Made by a program: the position numbers and the translations under genes. The notes beneath the pieces were generated by a model. The model made no database searches. It saw nothing but the letters and a program-made list of their open reading frames with translations, and had not been told where the DNA came from. Shown piece after piece: positions 43,550 to 55,589 of a stretch of 64,000 nucleotides of DNA. Numbering within the stretch: position 1 is the stretch's first letter; the number at the start of each line of letters is the position of its first letter. Source of the stretch: Rugalucina vietnamica (Eukaryota > Mollusca > Bivalvia > Lucinida > Lucinidae); NCBI GenBank assembly GCA_964017185.1, contig OZ024869.1, forward strand, positions 67,798,315 to 67,862,314, given 5' to 3'.

Positions 43550-44938
43550 AGCCTAGGTTACATTTGCCCTACGATTAACTTGCGATGATCGTACAATGCC
43601 ATTTTTTGCATTTTCGTGCGGTCTCCGCAGGGTGACCCTACGATGCCCCTACGATTCTACGGCTTCCTACGACTTCCTACGGCTTCCTATGATCTCCGTA
43701 GCCTCTACGATTTTGTAGTAGTCTGCACTTTTACAAATTTTAAAAATCGTAAGACCGTAGCCCGTAGACACGTCGTAGGTAGCATCATCGTACGGGCGCC
43801 TTACGGAAACCCTGCGATGATCGTGCGGTCACCGCACGGTTTTATGATAATTTGGGGACTAAAATAATAAGATAATCGTAGACCTTTAGGGTGATCGTGC
43901 GGCATCCGTACGGTTATATCACAAGTTTATGAACATCGTACGGACACCTAACATCGTACGGCTATCGTAGGGAGACCGCAAGAAAGCGTAAGGACTCCTC
44001 ACGGCCATCGCACGGGCTCCGTACGATTTCAACTTAAAGTGTGCGGAGACCCTTTGATTTCCCTACGATCTCCAAACAGTTCCGACTCAGGAGATCGAAG
44101 AAAGCTAGAACAAGAAATCGAACGATGCCCGTATGAATTGTAAACACCTACGTCATAGTCCATGATCACTTTCTTTCGATTTTTTAAAAAATCGTAGGGA
44201 AATCGCGGACCGAAAAATCGTACAATGATCGGGGCAAATGTAACCTACTAGGCATGACCCATTGCGGCCTCCCTACGATCACTGTACGATTTTTGTTCCC
44301 AAATTATCATAAAAAAAATCGTGCGGTGACCGCTCGATTATCGCAGGGTATCCGTACGGTGCCCGTATAATGCCCTACGACGTGTCTACGGTCTACGGTC
44401 TTACGATTTTAAAATTTGTAATAGTGCAGACTATTACAAGATCGTAGAGGCTACGGAGATCGTAGGAAGTCGTAGAATCGTAGGGACATCGTACAGTCAC
44501 CCTGCGGAGGCCGCACGAAAATGCAAAAAATGGCACCGTACGATCATCGCAAGCTAATCGTAGGCCAAATGTAACCAAGACATCAGTCAGAAGTCCAAGG
44601 GACTCCGTACGATATCCACTAACAGTCTGCGGAGACCCTACGACTACCGTGCGGCCTCCTTGCGTTTTGTATCAAAACGTATAGGGACTCCGTACGGACA
44701 ACGCACGGGATCCGTACGATATCTACGTACTATCTGCGGAGACATACGACTGCCGTACGATCGCCTTGCGTTTTTGTATGAGAACGTCGACAAATGGCAG
44801 ATCAAAAAATCGCACGATGCCCGTATGAATTGTTAACACATACGTCGTAGCCCACGATCTCCAACGATGTCTAAAAATCGTAGAGAAAATCGCAGACCGA
44901 AAAATCGTACGATGATCGGGGCAAATGTAACCTAGGCT
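43550..44938. mobile_element. TIR element made of CGTACGAT/CGTAGGG words
   Basis: Ends AGCCTAGGTTACATTTGCCC (43550) and GGGCAAATGTAACCTAGGCT (ends 44938) are perfect inverses. Internal copies of the end motif at about 44232 and 44563 suggest a nested or tandem element. The body is saturated with short words such as CCTACGAT, ATCGTACG, CCGTACGG, TGCGGAGACC. No transposase and no clear target duplication. Confidence 0.82.
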
Positions 44939-45289
44939 TAAGATACTGATAATTCAAATATGCATGGTTATAAAGCTACATTATTTTTTGCACGGACAGG
45001 TAAATAACAGTAATCTAGAAATGTGTCTTTGTAAAGCACTATGCCCCCAGCTGTATGCTTGTCCCGAACCTGACACATTTTGTAGGATTCATTTATTGCA
45101 TTTGAATGATGTGAAATTTCCTTGTGTAGCTGCTTGATTGCCTCTGTTTTGGCCTCGATCCAAAAACAGAAAACGGGCTTTTTTGCAGAAAAGTAAAATT
45201 TTCAAAATTCCATTTTTCTGTCAAAATTTGACAGAAACTTCTTAAAAGTCAATCAAGTAATTTACACCTCGGCCCCAATCAATATACCA

Positions 45290-46025
45290 AATATAAATGA
45301 AATATATTGATTTGATCCTTTGGAAGCAATAAAACATTTAAAGGGAGATAGTATGCATTATATTGCGAAATTTCGGGTAATGAACCCTCATCAGTAGCCC
45401 TTTTTAAACCGGCAATGAAAGCCGGACTATAGTGCTGCAACTTCCAGAATTTTTACGAGAAGTCTACATAAAAGACACATTCCTAAACGAGGTCAAGTAA
45501 TAAAAACATTGCTAGGAAATATGTTTCTAAACGTAAGTGTTTTGAACACTCTGAATATCTATACTTATCTCAAAGGACCGACAGAAAAATATAAAAAGCA
45601 CTGTGGATGATGTACGGAGAGAATTTTTAAGGCCGCTACACGACACAAAACGCCAGCTGCAGTAATAGCAAATAAAATATAATGGTTTGATTCTTTGGAA
45701 GCAGTAATCATTCAAAGGAAGATAGTATGGACTATACTGCGCAATTTCGGGTAATGAACCCTCATCAGTAGTCCTTTTTAAACCGGCAATAAAAGCCAGA
45801 CTATAGTGCTGCAATTTCCAGAATTAAAACAAGAAGTCTAAATCAAAGACACATTCCTAGACGGGGTGAAGTGATTAAAAAATTGCTGAGAAATATGTTT
45901 CTTAATGTAAGTGTTTTGAACACTCTGAATATCTTTACTGATCTCAAAGGGAGATAGTATGGACTATATTGCGCAATTTCGGGTAATAACCCCCATCAGT
46001 AGCCCTTTTTTGGAAGCAGTAAAAC
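45290..46025 (+). repeat. 374-bp tandem repeat family, plus-orientation copies
   Basis: 'tttcgggtaatgaaccctca' recurs at about 45372, 45746 and 45979 (steps 374 and ~232, the last unit deleted). Reverse relative of 28150-28770. Fragments also at 15915 and 63300. Confidence 0.82.
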
Positions 46026-46029
46026 ATTA

Positions 46030-46166
46030 AAAGACTGTGGCTAAAATCCATTCTGAATTATCTTGCACACAAGATTTTCAAATTGTGTTTTCAACTGCAC
46101 ATAAGTCAGAAAAGGGACACAACTCGCACATGAAAAATATGACTCAACTACTTAAGTTTCATGAGG
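46030..46166 (+). repeat. Fragment of the ~316-bp repeat, left of the RT insertion
   Basis: 'cttgcacacaagattttcaa', 'agggacacaactc' and 'gactcaactactt' match 14610-14725. Continues after the RT insertion at 47672. Confidence 0.7.
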
Positions 46167-47671
46167 AAAGTACAAGTAGGCAATGATCAGGAAAAGGCGC
46201 TATCATAAAGAAGTTTCTACTCCAAAAACCGAGGTCTGAAAAGCCAAATTGACTATTAGGTACTTATACTAAGTGGTTCACATTATTTAGTTAGATGTTC
46301 GGTATTCGTGGTGAATCTCAACTAGTCAATGAATCATCAAGGACAAACAAATAAATCACGATAACCACCATGATGAATCAAAAGCGATGACTCACAGATT
46401 CAGTAAGTTGCCCGACGATGGAGATCCCTGGGCGCCAAATAACTTACTGAAAAACGGAGCAAAAGATTAAAACTAGTTGAACCCCGGTTGGCCAAGCAAC
46501 AGACAAGAAGCTCCGGCCCCAACCAACTAAAATGAATCGCTTTAAGTCGGGCAATCATAGAGTCTGACGCCCGACCCGCCGGCGTGCAATTAAAGATATA
46601 GTTACAGTATCAATCATGATTGGGTTAAAAACTAAGCATGCAGACTTTCGCATAACATGTCATACCTTATACGTCTGTAGCGTGTAATGATTGTTCTGAA
46701 CTGAAAAGAAAAAAACATTCCTTCCTATAACTTTCTTAAAATTTGTAAACAAAGTCACAATAAAATTCTGATTCCGAAATGCCATCACGTAAAAGCGTCT
46801 TTAGCCCAACATTAAATGTGGGAATCAATTTTTAAAAAGTGTCTGCGATAAAACTTAGAAAATGTTTTTCGAAGTTTATGATACCGATAACCCTGCTGGA
46901 GAAGTTTGGCTGTTAAACATTCATTTCGCGCGTTGAAGTCCGCATTATGATTGCAGACTCTAACAAACCTAAAAAGTTGCGAAATGTACACACCATAAGA
47001 AGCATGGCGAGGAACGTCACCATCCAAACAGGAAAATTTACTATAAATTATCAAAATCAAAGTCATCATGGTTATCATAAATTTAAGAAGAAACAAATCC
47101 ATTTGCAATAGAAGGACGTTAATCTAAAAAGGGGGCTTCGGTACATGTATCTGGGGCGTTGGCCTTATTCAAATGTAATTCAGTTGGATAAATTTGACTG
47201 ACCATGCCTTCAAAATAAAGATTGTCATTGTTCATCAGGTCATCGAGGTACCTAGAAGTCAAATTAAAAGCCTCGATAACATCACCTTGATTGCCACAGT
47301 CATGGTTAAGAACACCCATGAAATCTCTTTCGTAGCAGTATAAAAATAAATCAGCTACGCGAGGGGCGCAAATTGTACCCATCGGAATTCCAACAATTTG
47401 CCTCCGAATCTAATATCAGTATTGTCCAGGAGATAGGATAATTCGTCGCATACCTTCTGACATGACCAGAGTGTTTATCGACTTTGGTCAAGGAAATGAA
47501 AAACGTTTTTCTGTCATCACATGCCGAATAAAGTGAGCCATAGTTTTTAAGCTCTTTTGAAGGTCCACTCTATTAAACCGAGTAGTTTTGTCTGTAATCA
47601 AATTATATGGCAATGTGGTATACAAAGTAGAAAAATCGTATGTGGACAAGCTCGTCGCATGGAATCTGCTT
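46167..47671 (-). mobile_element. 5'-truncated RT retroelement, second copy
   Basis: Minus strand, 3' end 'ttgcctacttgtacttt' at 46167. It includes the middle of the tail (deleted relative to 2789-3200), a C-terminal RT region and part of the palm. It lies inside one unit of the ~316-bp repeat (46030-46166 and 47672-47795). Frame breaks show it is dead. Confidence 0.78.
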
Positions 47672-47688
47672 ACAACCCTGGCATTCAC
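46812..47688 (-). pseudogene. Reverse transcriptase palm and thumb, broken
   Basis: Three minus-strand pieces. About 47688-47488: ATSLSTYDFSTLYTTLP, RT motif A. 47382-47119: MGTICAPRVADLFLYCYERD then SRYLDDL, motifs B and C with the catalytic DD. 47108-46812: FSCLDGDVPRHASYGVYISQ and QGYRYHKLRKTFSKFYRRH, the thumb. Frameshifts or stops separate the pieces. Motif style (DFSTLYT, RYLDD) is closest to Penelope-like RTs in my reading, but I cannot confirm the family. Same element as 2789-3968. Confidence 0.82.
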
Positions 47689-47795
47689 TGTTCAAATGTT
47701 CAACATTTTATCGAAAAGTTGAATAGTTTCAAAAAGGTCGTAGTTTTGTGAACATTTAAGGTAAATTCTTAAATGTTAATCAGGTGATCTACTTT
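47672..47795 (+). repeat. Fragment of the ~316-bp repeat between two insertions
   Basis: 'acaaccctggcattcactgt' matches 'acaatcctagcattcaccgt' at 14445; 'atcaggtgatctact' matches 14235 and 14552. Confidence 0.72.
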
Positions 47796-47934
47796 TTACT
47801 TGGCAGTCCAAATCCAAAAAAGTGGCTTAGTTTTGGTTTTGTTGGCATTTTTGAGTACATTATTCTACCTATGCTCATAATATTCCTTGGCATGTGCCCA
47901 AACTCGTATGGGTGGATGCCAAGTCTGTAAATGA

Positions 47935-48345
47935 CCCTGGGCCACAGAACAAGGTCAAAGGTCAAACGAGTGCAAAATAGCAAAAATCGGTAAAAATGAA
48001 AATAGACATTATTGTTTTGGAAAATAATGGACTGATTATAGGTAACTTGTACTCATGTCATTCCTTGACATGTCTCCAAAGACATAGAGGTGGATGCCAA
48101 GACTGTAAATGCTCCTGGGTGACAGAATTAGGTCAAAAGTCAAATGAGTGCAAAATAACAAACACCCGTTACAATAATCAAGTATTTCTTAAATCAAACA
48201 TGAACTGACTAAAGGCAACATATTCTTATTTTATTCATTGATAAGTGTTTAAACTCATATGGGTATATTCCAAGTCTGTAATTGCCTCTAGGTCACATAA
48301 TTAGGTCAAAAGTCATATGAGTGCAAAAATATCAAAACCTGTAAT
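47935..48345 (+). repeat. Three-unit ~186-bp subterminal repeat with AGGTCAAAGGTCA
   Basis: 'aaggtcaaaggtcaaacgag', 'taggtcaaaagtcaaatgag' and 'taggtcaaaagtcatatgag' occur at about 47950, 48129 and 48302. An inverse copy is at 51718-51745, near the right end. Confidence 0.78.
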
Positions 48346-49089
48346 GATAACTAATATTATTCTACTAGCTACCCATACCCCCTTCCCCCAGGGGTAATTT
48401 TCTACACTATGATTTTCTAATTTAAGTACATTGAAAAAGCTATCAGCCCCTGTTTTCTGCCAGTGGAAGCGTCTGCCTTTTATACTATGTTCTATTAAAG
48501 TACCCTAAATATTCATTTTTTGCGTTTTTATTATGGGGGTACAGATAGAAAATTGAGAATATCTCAATTATTTGTAATCCTAGACCATTGAACTTTGTCT
48601 CCTCTTAAAGCTTAGACACAGCCCTTTTTTCCTATGATAAGTAATGGAAAATATCTAATTTGCATATTCATGAATTTTCATTAAAACTTTAAAATGAATA
48701 AAAAGAAACAATTAAAAATCAATTATCCCATAAAAACTAATGTCATGCCTAAACTATCATTTTGGCTTATTGTTATTGTACCAATAATACTATTTGATAA
48801 ATTTGTTGATGACTCATGGGCCTAAATAATAATTATCTCATTTGCATTTTCATGAATATTAATGAAAATGACGAAAATCAAGATATACAAAGGGAAAATC
48901 TATTGCCATTTGAAGGGTTAAGGGTGGAATATCTACAGGATGTACCTTGCACCCTTAGAACAAATGCTCATGGGTGCCAGTTTGGTCAGAGGATCTCTTT
49001 ATTGCCCATGTGTGTCATGTAAAATCATAGAGTGTTCACCCCCACCTCTAATAAGCAGAGGAAGTAGTGTGGTACACCTATATTACCAC

Positions 49090-51470
49090 ATGTTTCTTGG
49101 CTACTGATAGACCTTGAGAGAGCAGAAATAGGTATCAAATGATTGGTTTGACAATGCTTGATAACCACGTAATAAGATATAAATATCAAACAGACTTCCT
49201 GGTCTTCAAATATTAATGCGAACTTTATATATTAGAAAAAAATCACAGAAAAATGGAGTATACCAGCACAATTGCTTATATCTCGTCAACCAAAAGCCCT
49301 AGAGAGCTTAAATTGGTACCAAATGATTGCTATGACAATGTTCTATAACTCTGTAATAAAATATATAAACAAACTGGCTATCATAGTGCTCAATATTAAA
49401 GAGAACTTCAGAAATTAGAGAAAAGTGACAGATAAATGAAGGGGGTCTACCAACAAAATTGCTTATATCTCAGCAACCAAAAACTCTAGAGGGCTGAAAT
49501 TTATATCAAATGATTGATATGATAATGGTTTATTATAATATGATAAGATACAGACAGAATGTAACTTTCTTGGGGTACAAATCTTGATGAGAACTTTCAA
49601 TATTAGAGAAAAATCACAGAACAAAGGAGGGGGTATACCTACAGAAATGCTTATAAGCTCAGCAACCAAAAGCCATAGAGAGCAGAAATTGGTATCAAAT
49701 AATTGCTATTACAACATTCTAAAACCACGAAATAAGATATATAACAAATAAAATAAAACTGAGATATTAGTCAGACTTTCGTGTTTTTCGAATATTGATG
49801 GAATCTTAATGAATATAATATTAGAGAAAAATCACAGCAAGTGAAGGGGTTATACGTACAGAAACGTTTATATCTCAGCAACCAAAAGCCATAGAGAGCA
49901 GAAATTGGTATCGAATGATTGCTATGACAATATTCTATAACCATATAATATGGTATATAAACAAGCTGACTTCCATGTTTTTCAATTTTTTTAGAAAACT
50001 TAAGATATAGGAGAAAAGTCACTGGCAAACGAAGGGGGTTTACCAATAAAATTGCTAATATCTCAGTGACCAAAAGCTCTAGAGAGCTGAAATAGGTATC
50101 AAATGATTGCTATAATAATGTTCTATAATAGTATAATAAGATGCATAAATAATATGACTTTCTTGTTGTTGAATTAATGATAAGAACTTTAAATATTAGA
50201 TAATAATCTCAGAAAAATAGAGGGGGTACACCAACGGAAATGTATATATCTCAGCAACCAAAAGCCATAGAGAGCAGAAATTGGTATCAAATGATTGCTA
50301 TGACAATATTCTATAACCATGTAATAATGCATATAAACAAGCTGACTGTCTTGTTTCTCAAATATTTAAAAAAATCTTAAGATATAGGAAAAAATCAGTG
50401 GCAAACGAAGGGGGTATACCAATAAAATTGCTAATATCTCAGTGACCAAAAGCTCTAGAGAGCTGAAATAGGTATCAAATGATTGCTTTAATAATGTTCT
50501 ATAATAGTGTGATAAGACACATAAATAATCTGACTTTCTTGTTTTTCGAATAGTGATGAGAACTTAAATATTAGACAATAATCTCAGAAAAATAGAGGGG
50601 GTATATCAACGGAAACGTATATATCTCAGCAACCAAAAGTCATAGAGAGCTGAAATTGGTATCAAATGATTGCTATGACAATACTATATAATCATGTGAT
50701 AAGGTATATAAACAAGCTTACTATCTTGTTTCTCAAATATTTAAGGACACTTAAGATATAGGAGGAAAATCCTTGGCAAATGAAGGGGGTTAACCAATAA
50801 AACTGCTAATATCTCAGTGACCAAAAGCTCTAGAGAACTGAAATTGGTATCAAATGATTGCTAGGATAATATTCTATAACCATGTTGTGAGACAAACAAA
50901 CATTCTGAATTTCTTAATATTCGAATATTGATAAAAACTTTAAATATTAGTGAAAAACCACAGAAAAGTGGATGGGGTATACTAAGAAAATGTTTTATGA
51001 CTTAGCAACCAAAAGTCTTAGAGAGGTAAAATTGATATCAAATAATTGCTATGTTAATGTTCTATAAACATGCGATAATAAATGAATAATTTGACTTTCT
51101 TGTTGTTTGAATATTGATGAAAACTTGAAATATTTGATAAAAATCACAGAAAAATAGAGGGGGTATACCAACGGAAACATTAATATCTCAGCAACCATAA
51201 GTCCTAGAGATCTGAAATTGGTATCAAATGATTGTTATGACAATAATGTATAAACATGTAATAATATAAATGACCAAGCTGACTATCCCGTTGCAAAAAA
51301 TTAAGAAAACTTAAGATATAAGAGAAAAAACACAGACAAATACAGGGGAGTGTACCAATAAAATTGACAATATCTCAGCAACCAAAAGCTGCAGAGAGCT
51401 GAAATTGATATCAAATGATTGCTACGATCATATTCTATACACAATTGATACAAAATGTACATAAAAGAAC
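49090..51470 (+). repeat. ~188-bp satellite array, about 12 units, dimeric pattern
   Basis: The word CAGCAACCAAAAG or CAGTGACCAAAAG recurs at about 49287, 49474, 49663, 49879, 50068, 50255, 50444, 50630, 50819, 51006, 51192 and 51380. From 49879 to 50819 the two versions alternate (GCAACCAAAAGCCATAGAG versus GTGACCAAAAGCTCTAGAG), a ~377-bp higher-order unit. No spacers; not CRISPR. Confidence 0.88.
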
Positions 51471-51878
51471 TTTATCCCCATCAGAATACCACTGACACTT
51501 ATGTTTATACAGGCAATTGTAAAAGGGCATGAAAATAAGCATTTTTTGCACTAAAGTGACCTTTTACCTAAATCTGCATTACTTTGTTGTAACAATTGTA
51601 ACTGATTACATCATACAAATGCATTAGATGTAATTTGGGGCTTTTTTACAAAAAAAAAAAGAAGAAAATATTTCATAAGATACTGCCATAATGTTGAAAT
51701 ATCTCAAATTTTGCACTTAGTTGACCTTTGACCTATTTTTGGGTCTCTGGGGCATTTTCAGACTTGGCATCCACCCTAGCGTGTATTGTTACACATTAAG
51801 GTACACATTAGGCATGGATGCCAAAATGTACTCAAAAATGCCAACAGAAAAATATTTGGGGGGCTTGGGAGGCCAACT

Positions 51879-52010
51879 ATTTCAGCCCAAATCAGTATGG
51901 CAAAATTTATGAAGGCTTTAACTCAAACAGTTTTGAGATATCTTGCACACTAGACATTCAAATTTGTTTCAAAGGAAAATACGGGTCAACTGTTTTTGTT
52001 TAAATCTCGT
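51879..52010 (+). repeat. Fragment of the ~316-bp repeat, right of the 4.1-kb element
   Basis: 'ttcagcccaaatcagtatgg', 'ttatgaaggctttaactcaa' and 'tcttgcacac' match 14570-14630. Confidence 0.72.
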
Positions 52011-52100
52011 CACCATTTGTACATGTATATCGAAGGTTTGGACAAATGCATGTATTAAGGAATCCATGGTCAATCTAATATGTTCCCCCATTTTTACTAG

Positions 52101-52157
52101 GCTACATGTACAACACAACTTCTTCTCAGACGACTACAACAGCTACATCGACATATT
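52101..52157 (+). CDS. Thr/Ser-rich linker exon 1
   Basis: 57 bp between a 'tttttactag' acceptor and a gtaagt donor, phase 1 in and out. Encodes YMYNTTSSQTTTTATSTY, a short low-complexity, probably O-glycosylated spacer as found between domains of secreted or membrane receptors. Flanking intron sequence (donor side 'gtaagtaat', then 'ccaggatgaattc') is shared with the second linker at 57232-57306, so the two are duplicates. It precedes SRCR domain D. Confidence 0.72.
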
Positions 52158-52285
52158 GTAAGTAATTTTATTGACGACGTGTATATTGCGAGATAATAAT
52201 TATACCAACGTACAAGCTCCAGGATGAATTCAATTTGTCGCTTGATGTTACAGATCAGAAGCATCAAGCGACAAATAAGCGACGA

Positions 52286-52590
52286 ATAACATTACGAAAA
52301 CATGCCAAAGCAATATAAAACAGTATTGTTTTTAGGTTGTAAAAAATGAAAAATTTCATCAGAAAAAAAAATGATATTTTTCTTGTTTTTGCTCAAAACA
52401 TAGAACTGATTGTGGGTACATGTACACGTTAGAACCGCCTCGGCGAGGCGGTTCTAACGAGTGCCTACACTTTATGTTTTAGACTAAAAAAATAGGTATA
52501 CCTCTGCATACCCCAGTTTTACTATACATGTATATAAATGTGGGGTTTAAGGGGGTAAACATTTCACAGAAATGTTTTCATGTTTTCCTG
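52286..52590. mobile_element. Palindromic MITE, copy 4
   Basis: Left end GAAAACATGCC; inner palindrome GAACCGCCTCGGCGAGGCGG (intact); right end ACATGTTTTCCTGAT-like. It sits in the intron between linker 1 and domain D and is missing from the duplicated intron at 57307-57654. Confidence 0.85.
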
Positions 52591-53056
52591 ATGACATGCC
52601 TTTTCATGCAATAATGTTTGCCGACATGTACACTCGAGAGGCTGTTTTAAAGCCGAGGCCGCCAAGCTCAAACTGCTTCCAAGGGCTCGACAAACGTTAA
52701 TGCATTGAAATCAACATATTTGATCGTTATTCCTGCTTTTTTCACAGCTATTTAATTTAATATCTTTTTGAAAATATCATAAATAACGTAAAACTCACGT
52801 CAAACCGAGGAATTTCTTTAGTGTCAGTTCCGGAATTTAACGTCTGACGAGTCCCGGCAGTGCCAAGGATGTGCCGGGTTTAATTTCCTGCCATTTTAGC
52901 ATTTTACGTTTTATTGTCCACTTTATCAACCATGAATTTCTCGCATTAATATAAATGAACTATTTAAATAGGCTGTATACATGAGAACAAGTCAAAGCTG
53001 TTGTATTTTAGTATGCAAAATTTCGAGAACAAGTAATAAGTTCGTTGAATGTCAAA

Positions 53057-53061
<5 letters not shown>

Positions 53062-53139
<78 letters not shown>

Positions 53140-53158
53140 TGTGTGTGTGTGTGTGTGA
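53062..53158 (+). repeat. (CT)n(GT)n microsatellite
   Basis: About 22 CT units then about 25 GT units with one 'at' interruption. Confidence 0.97.
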
Positions 53159-53442
53159 TTCAATTCTCCTCTGAAACCATTTGGATAATTTATGCCCAAT
53201 CTTACCACCATGGAATATGCGAGTAAAGATTATTCAAATTGCTTGGGACATTATGTTGTTCCGCATTATTATCAGTCCCATGGGGCCCGGGTCTTTCAGC
53301 AGGGATTCTAACAAACATTTGGACCCACGTGGCGGTGCTTTTACTAGCCTGAGGGCTTTAAATTTGAAAAAGTTAAAAGCCCCGCTATTCCCCAGTCCCA
53401 TAACGCCCAGCATTGTTTTGAACTATTTTTCTTCTCTAACAG

Positions 53443-53596
53443 CTAACGTACAAATACGCCTAGTTAACGGTACCGGTCCTTCCAATGGTAGGCTTGAAGT
53501 TTACTACCAAGGACAATGGGGAACTGTTTGTGACGATTCCTTCGACAGTGACGACGCCCATATTGTGTGCAGGATGCTTGGTTATAACTATTATAG
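53443..53596 (+). CDS. SRCR domain D, first-half exon
   Basis: 154 bp, acceptor TTCTTCTCTAACAG, donor gtaagt; phase 1 in, phase 2 out. Translates to [40 protein letters not shown] and [11 protein letters not shown]. Two cysteines, canonical WGTVCDD and VCRMLGY. The upstream ORF portion (from 53181) is intron. Nearly the same as the domain E exon at 57655-57808, indicating recent duplication. Confidence 0.92.
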
Positions 53597-53929
53597 GTAA
53601 GTGTAACATATTATCGTAACAACTCGCGAAAAATATTAGCCAGCCTTTTAAGAAAATTGAACACGGTATTTAATTCATGATTCCGATGTGTTTAATTCAT
53701 GATTCTGATAACTTTATTTCTTTCTTTTTTCATTTGTGACGGAAGCTGTCTTCTTCGAAATTGGCGTTAGTCGTCACAATAATTCAGTTTGACTGTTCCT
53801 TATAACATACTGCAACTATATATAATTTTGTAGTCAGACAAAGCTGATTTTGACACACTATGGCCACACGAATCTGAAATTTTGAATTTCGCGCGATTTT
53901 CGTCACGAATTTAGTAAAAAGCCAGTGTT

Positions 53930-54045
53930 AGTAATACATGTCCAATGTATTGGATCATATCGACAACGTCAAAAAAAACCAGTATACGCTTAAGCGGACA
54001 TAACTAAAGAATAAAATGAAGTTAAAGGACAAATAATTAAAAAGT
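53930..54045. other. Unassigned intron of SRCR domain D
   Basis: AT-rich, no feature recognised. Confidence 0.35.
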
Positions 54046-54335
54046 AAATGTAGGCAATGATCAGTAAATGGCACAATCAGAAAGAACTGCCCACTCTAAA
54101 AACCGAGGTGGGAAAAACTTAATTGACAACCGGGTACTTATACTATGAAAACGGATCGAAAGCCGAAGGAGCAGCTTTTTCCCAGTAGGTGGCCACTCAG
54201 TTAACAAAACTTAACTAAAATATGAACAAGTTCATAAGGTGCAAAAAGCCGAAAAATTCAACACCTAAAACATAAAACAATTAGAACCACTACAGAAGTA
54301 TCGCCTTGGAAGGATCAGTAATATAAACCTAAATC
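54045..54335 (-). mobile_element. Solo RT retroelement 3' tail
   Basis: Minus-strand copy: 'aaaccgaggtgggaaaaact', 'ggtggccactcagtt', 'gaaccactacagaagtatcg'. Shared 3' end at 54045 ('aatgtaggcaatgatcag'). It sits between the two halves of SRCR domain D. Confidence 0.78.
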
Positions 54336-54564
54336 CATGTTCAGTTAGAATGCTGGAATGGACAGCTGTACTGTTGGAAGCGTATGTACACTATAACGAA
54401 TCTATTGAAGGCCTGGACGACATGCTAATTGCTATTCGATAAATGATAATTGTGAATCAATAATTTGATTTTATCCAAATTAAACTATTAAACCTGATTA
54501 CTATCCGGAAACGTTTGGCCTTCATTTAGATACCATATTTTATAATATTTCTACGTATGCACAG

Positions 54565-54731
54565 GTATCCAATGTATCACCCAAGCGCATACTATGGTGT
54601 TGGAAGTGGGAGCATAATAATTGATGAGCTAAGGTGCAGTGGCTACGAGACGTCAATTGTAAATTGTGCCTCTAACACATGGCTTAGTCATGACTGCAGT
54701 CACAGTGAAGATGTCGGGGTCGACTGTTATA
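54565..54731 (+). CDS. SRCR domain D, second-half exon
   Basis: 167 bp, acceptor 'tatgcacag', donor gtatgc; phase 2 in, phase 1 out. Translates to YPMYHPSAYYGVGSGSIIID, ELRCSGYETSIVNC, WLSHDCSHSEDVGVDC. Four cysteines and a canonical G.GSI..DE..C / ..NC / HDC.H.EDVGVDC pattern. Same length as the domain C second half. The pseudo-exon at 43010-43169 is its closest relative in the window. Confidence 0.92.
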
Positions 54732-54734
54732 GTA

Positions 54735-55585
54735 TGCACCTGGACCCAGAATTATAATGCTCCGTAACGTTAAGGCTCACCTCTGTTAAGGTGACCAAGT
54801 TTGACTTGACACCATGACGTTAAAAAATGACATGTAATTTCTTTTATGAAAATATACAGGGGTGTAAAATACAATGTACATAATAAAACGGATAAGCTTG
54901 ATTTTGCATCTTTCAGGACGTTGAAAGTCTTCCTTGTCGTTAATGGAGGATTGTAATTCTGGGCCCAGATGTCATTCCATGATACATCATAATTATGGTT
55001 ATATGTATATGTAACAGGTGGCTTTGGTGCATAAAAAAGCATGTACGTGTATCTAACATAAAAAATCGTCACAAAAACAAGACGAACAATTGCAATGTCT
55101 ATATCAGCTTGCAACAAATCTCTATGGATGCATGAAATGCATTAAAACGTTTCAAAACTCAAATTAGAGAGGATGAGGTGTTTAGGCTTGGTCTAATCTA
55201 AGTCCTTATATAAAGAAAAACATGCTGTCATAAAATAAAAGTTTGTCTTTTATAAAACAACTTGATATTTTTACACCAACCCCATCTTTGGCTGCAATGA
55301 AATATAACACTTTTTGGGGGGGGGGGGTTTACAGTTGTTTGCCAACAGCGCTTTTCAAGTACTTGTAGACTGATATGGGAAAATAAATATTTGCATAGTG
55401 CTTAACATCCTTTTTTCACTGCCGTAAAGTTTATTGCTAGGTGTATCTCCCATTTACCCAGCACACCCTATTGATAGTAAATTTTGTCATATTCACACAA
55501 CAGATCAAAGTGGCATTCTCGGTTAAAGAGGGAACAGGGTCAGCCGAGCAAAAATAAGTGTTTTCCCTATGATATCCATTGGCAT
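54735..55585. other. Unassigned intron sequence
   Basis: Contains a G tract at 55315-55328. A 115-codon antisense ORF (54770-55117) has no recognised family and no splice context. Confidence 0.4.
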
Positions 55586-55589
55586 TTTG

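Larger units (their letters stand above)
47796..51878. mobile_element. 4.1-kb TIR element with ~188-bp satellite core
   Basis: Inserted between 'ggtgatctactttt' (47785) and 'tttcagcccaaat' (51880), which are adjacent in the uninterrupted repeat at 14240 and 14558. Ends are inverse: ACTTGGCAGTCC / GGAGGCCAAC(T), then GTTGGCATTTTTGAGTACAT on both sides, then GGATGCCAAGTCTG and AGGTCAAAGGTCA blocks, so the TIR is ~180 bp or more. The core is the tandem array listed separately. No transposase seen. Confidence 0.82.

Noticed and set aside
49090-51470. CRISPR-like array
   Set aside because: Units are contiguous ~188-bp repeats without unique spacers, in clearly eukaryotic DNA.
53181-53442. N-terminal part of the 139-codon ORF ending in an SRCR half
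   Set aside because: A strong acceptor at 53442 and phase agreement with the other SRCR exons show this part is intron.
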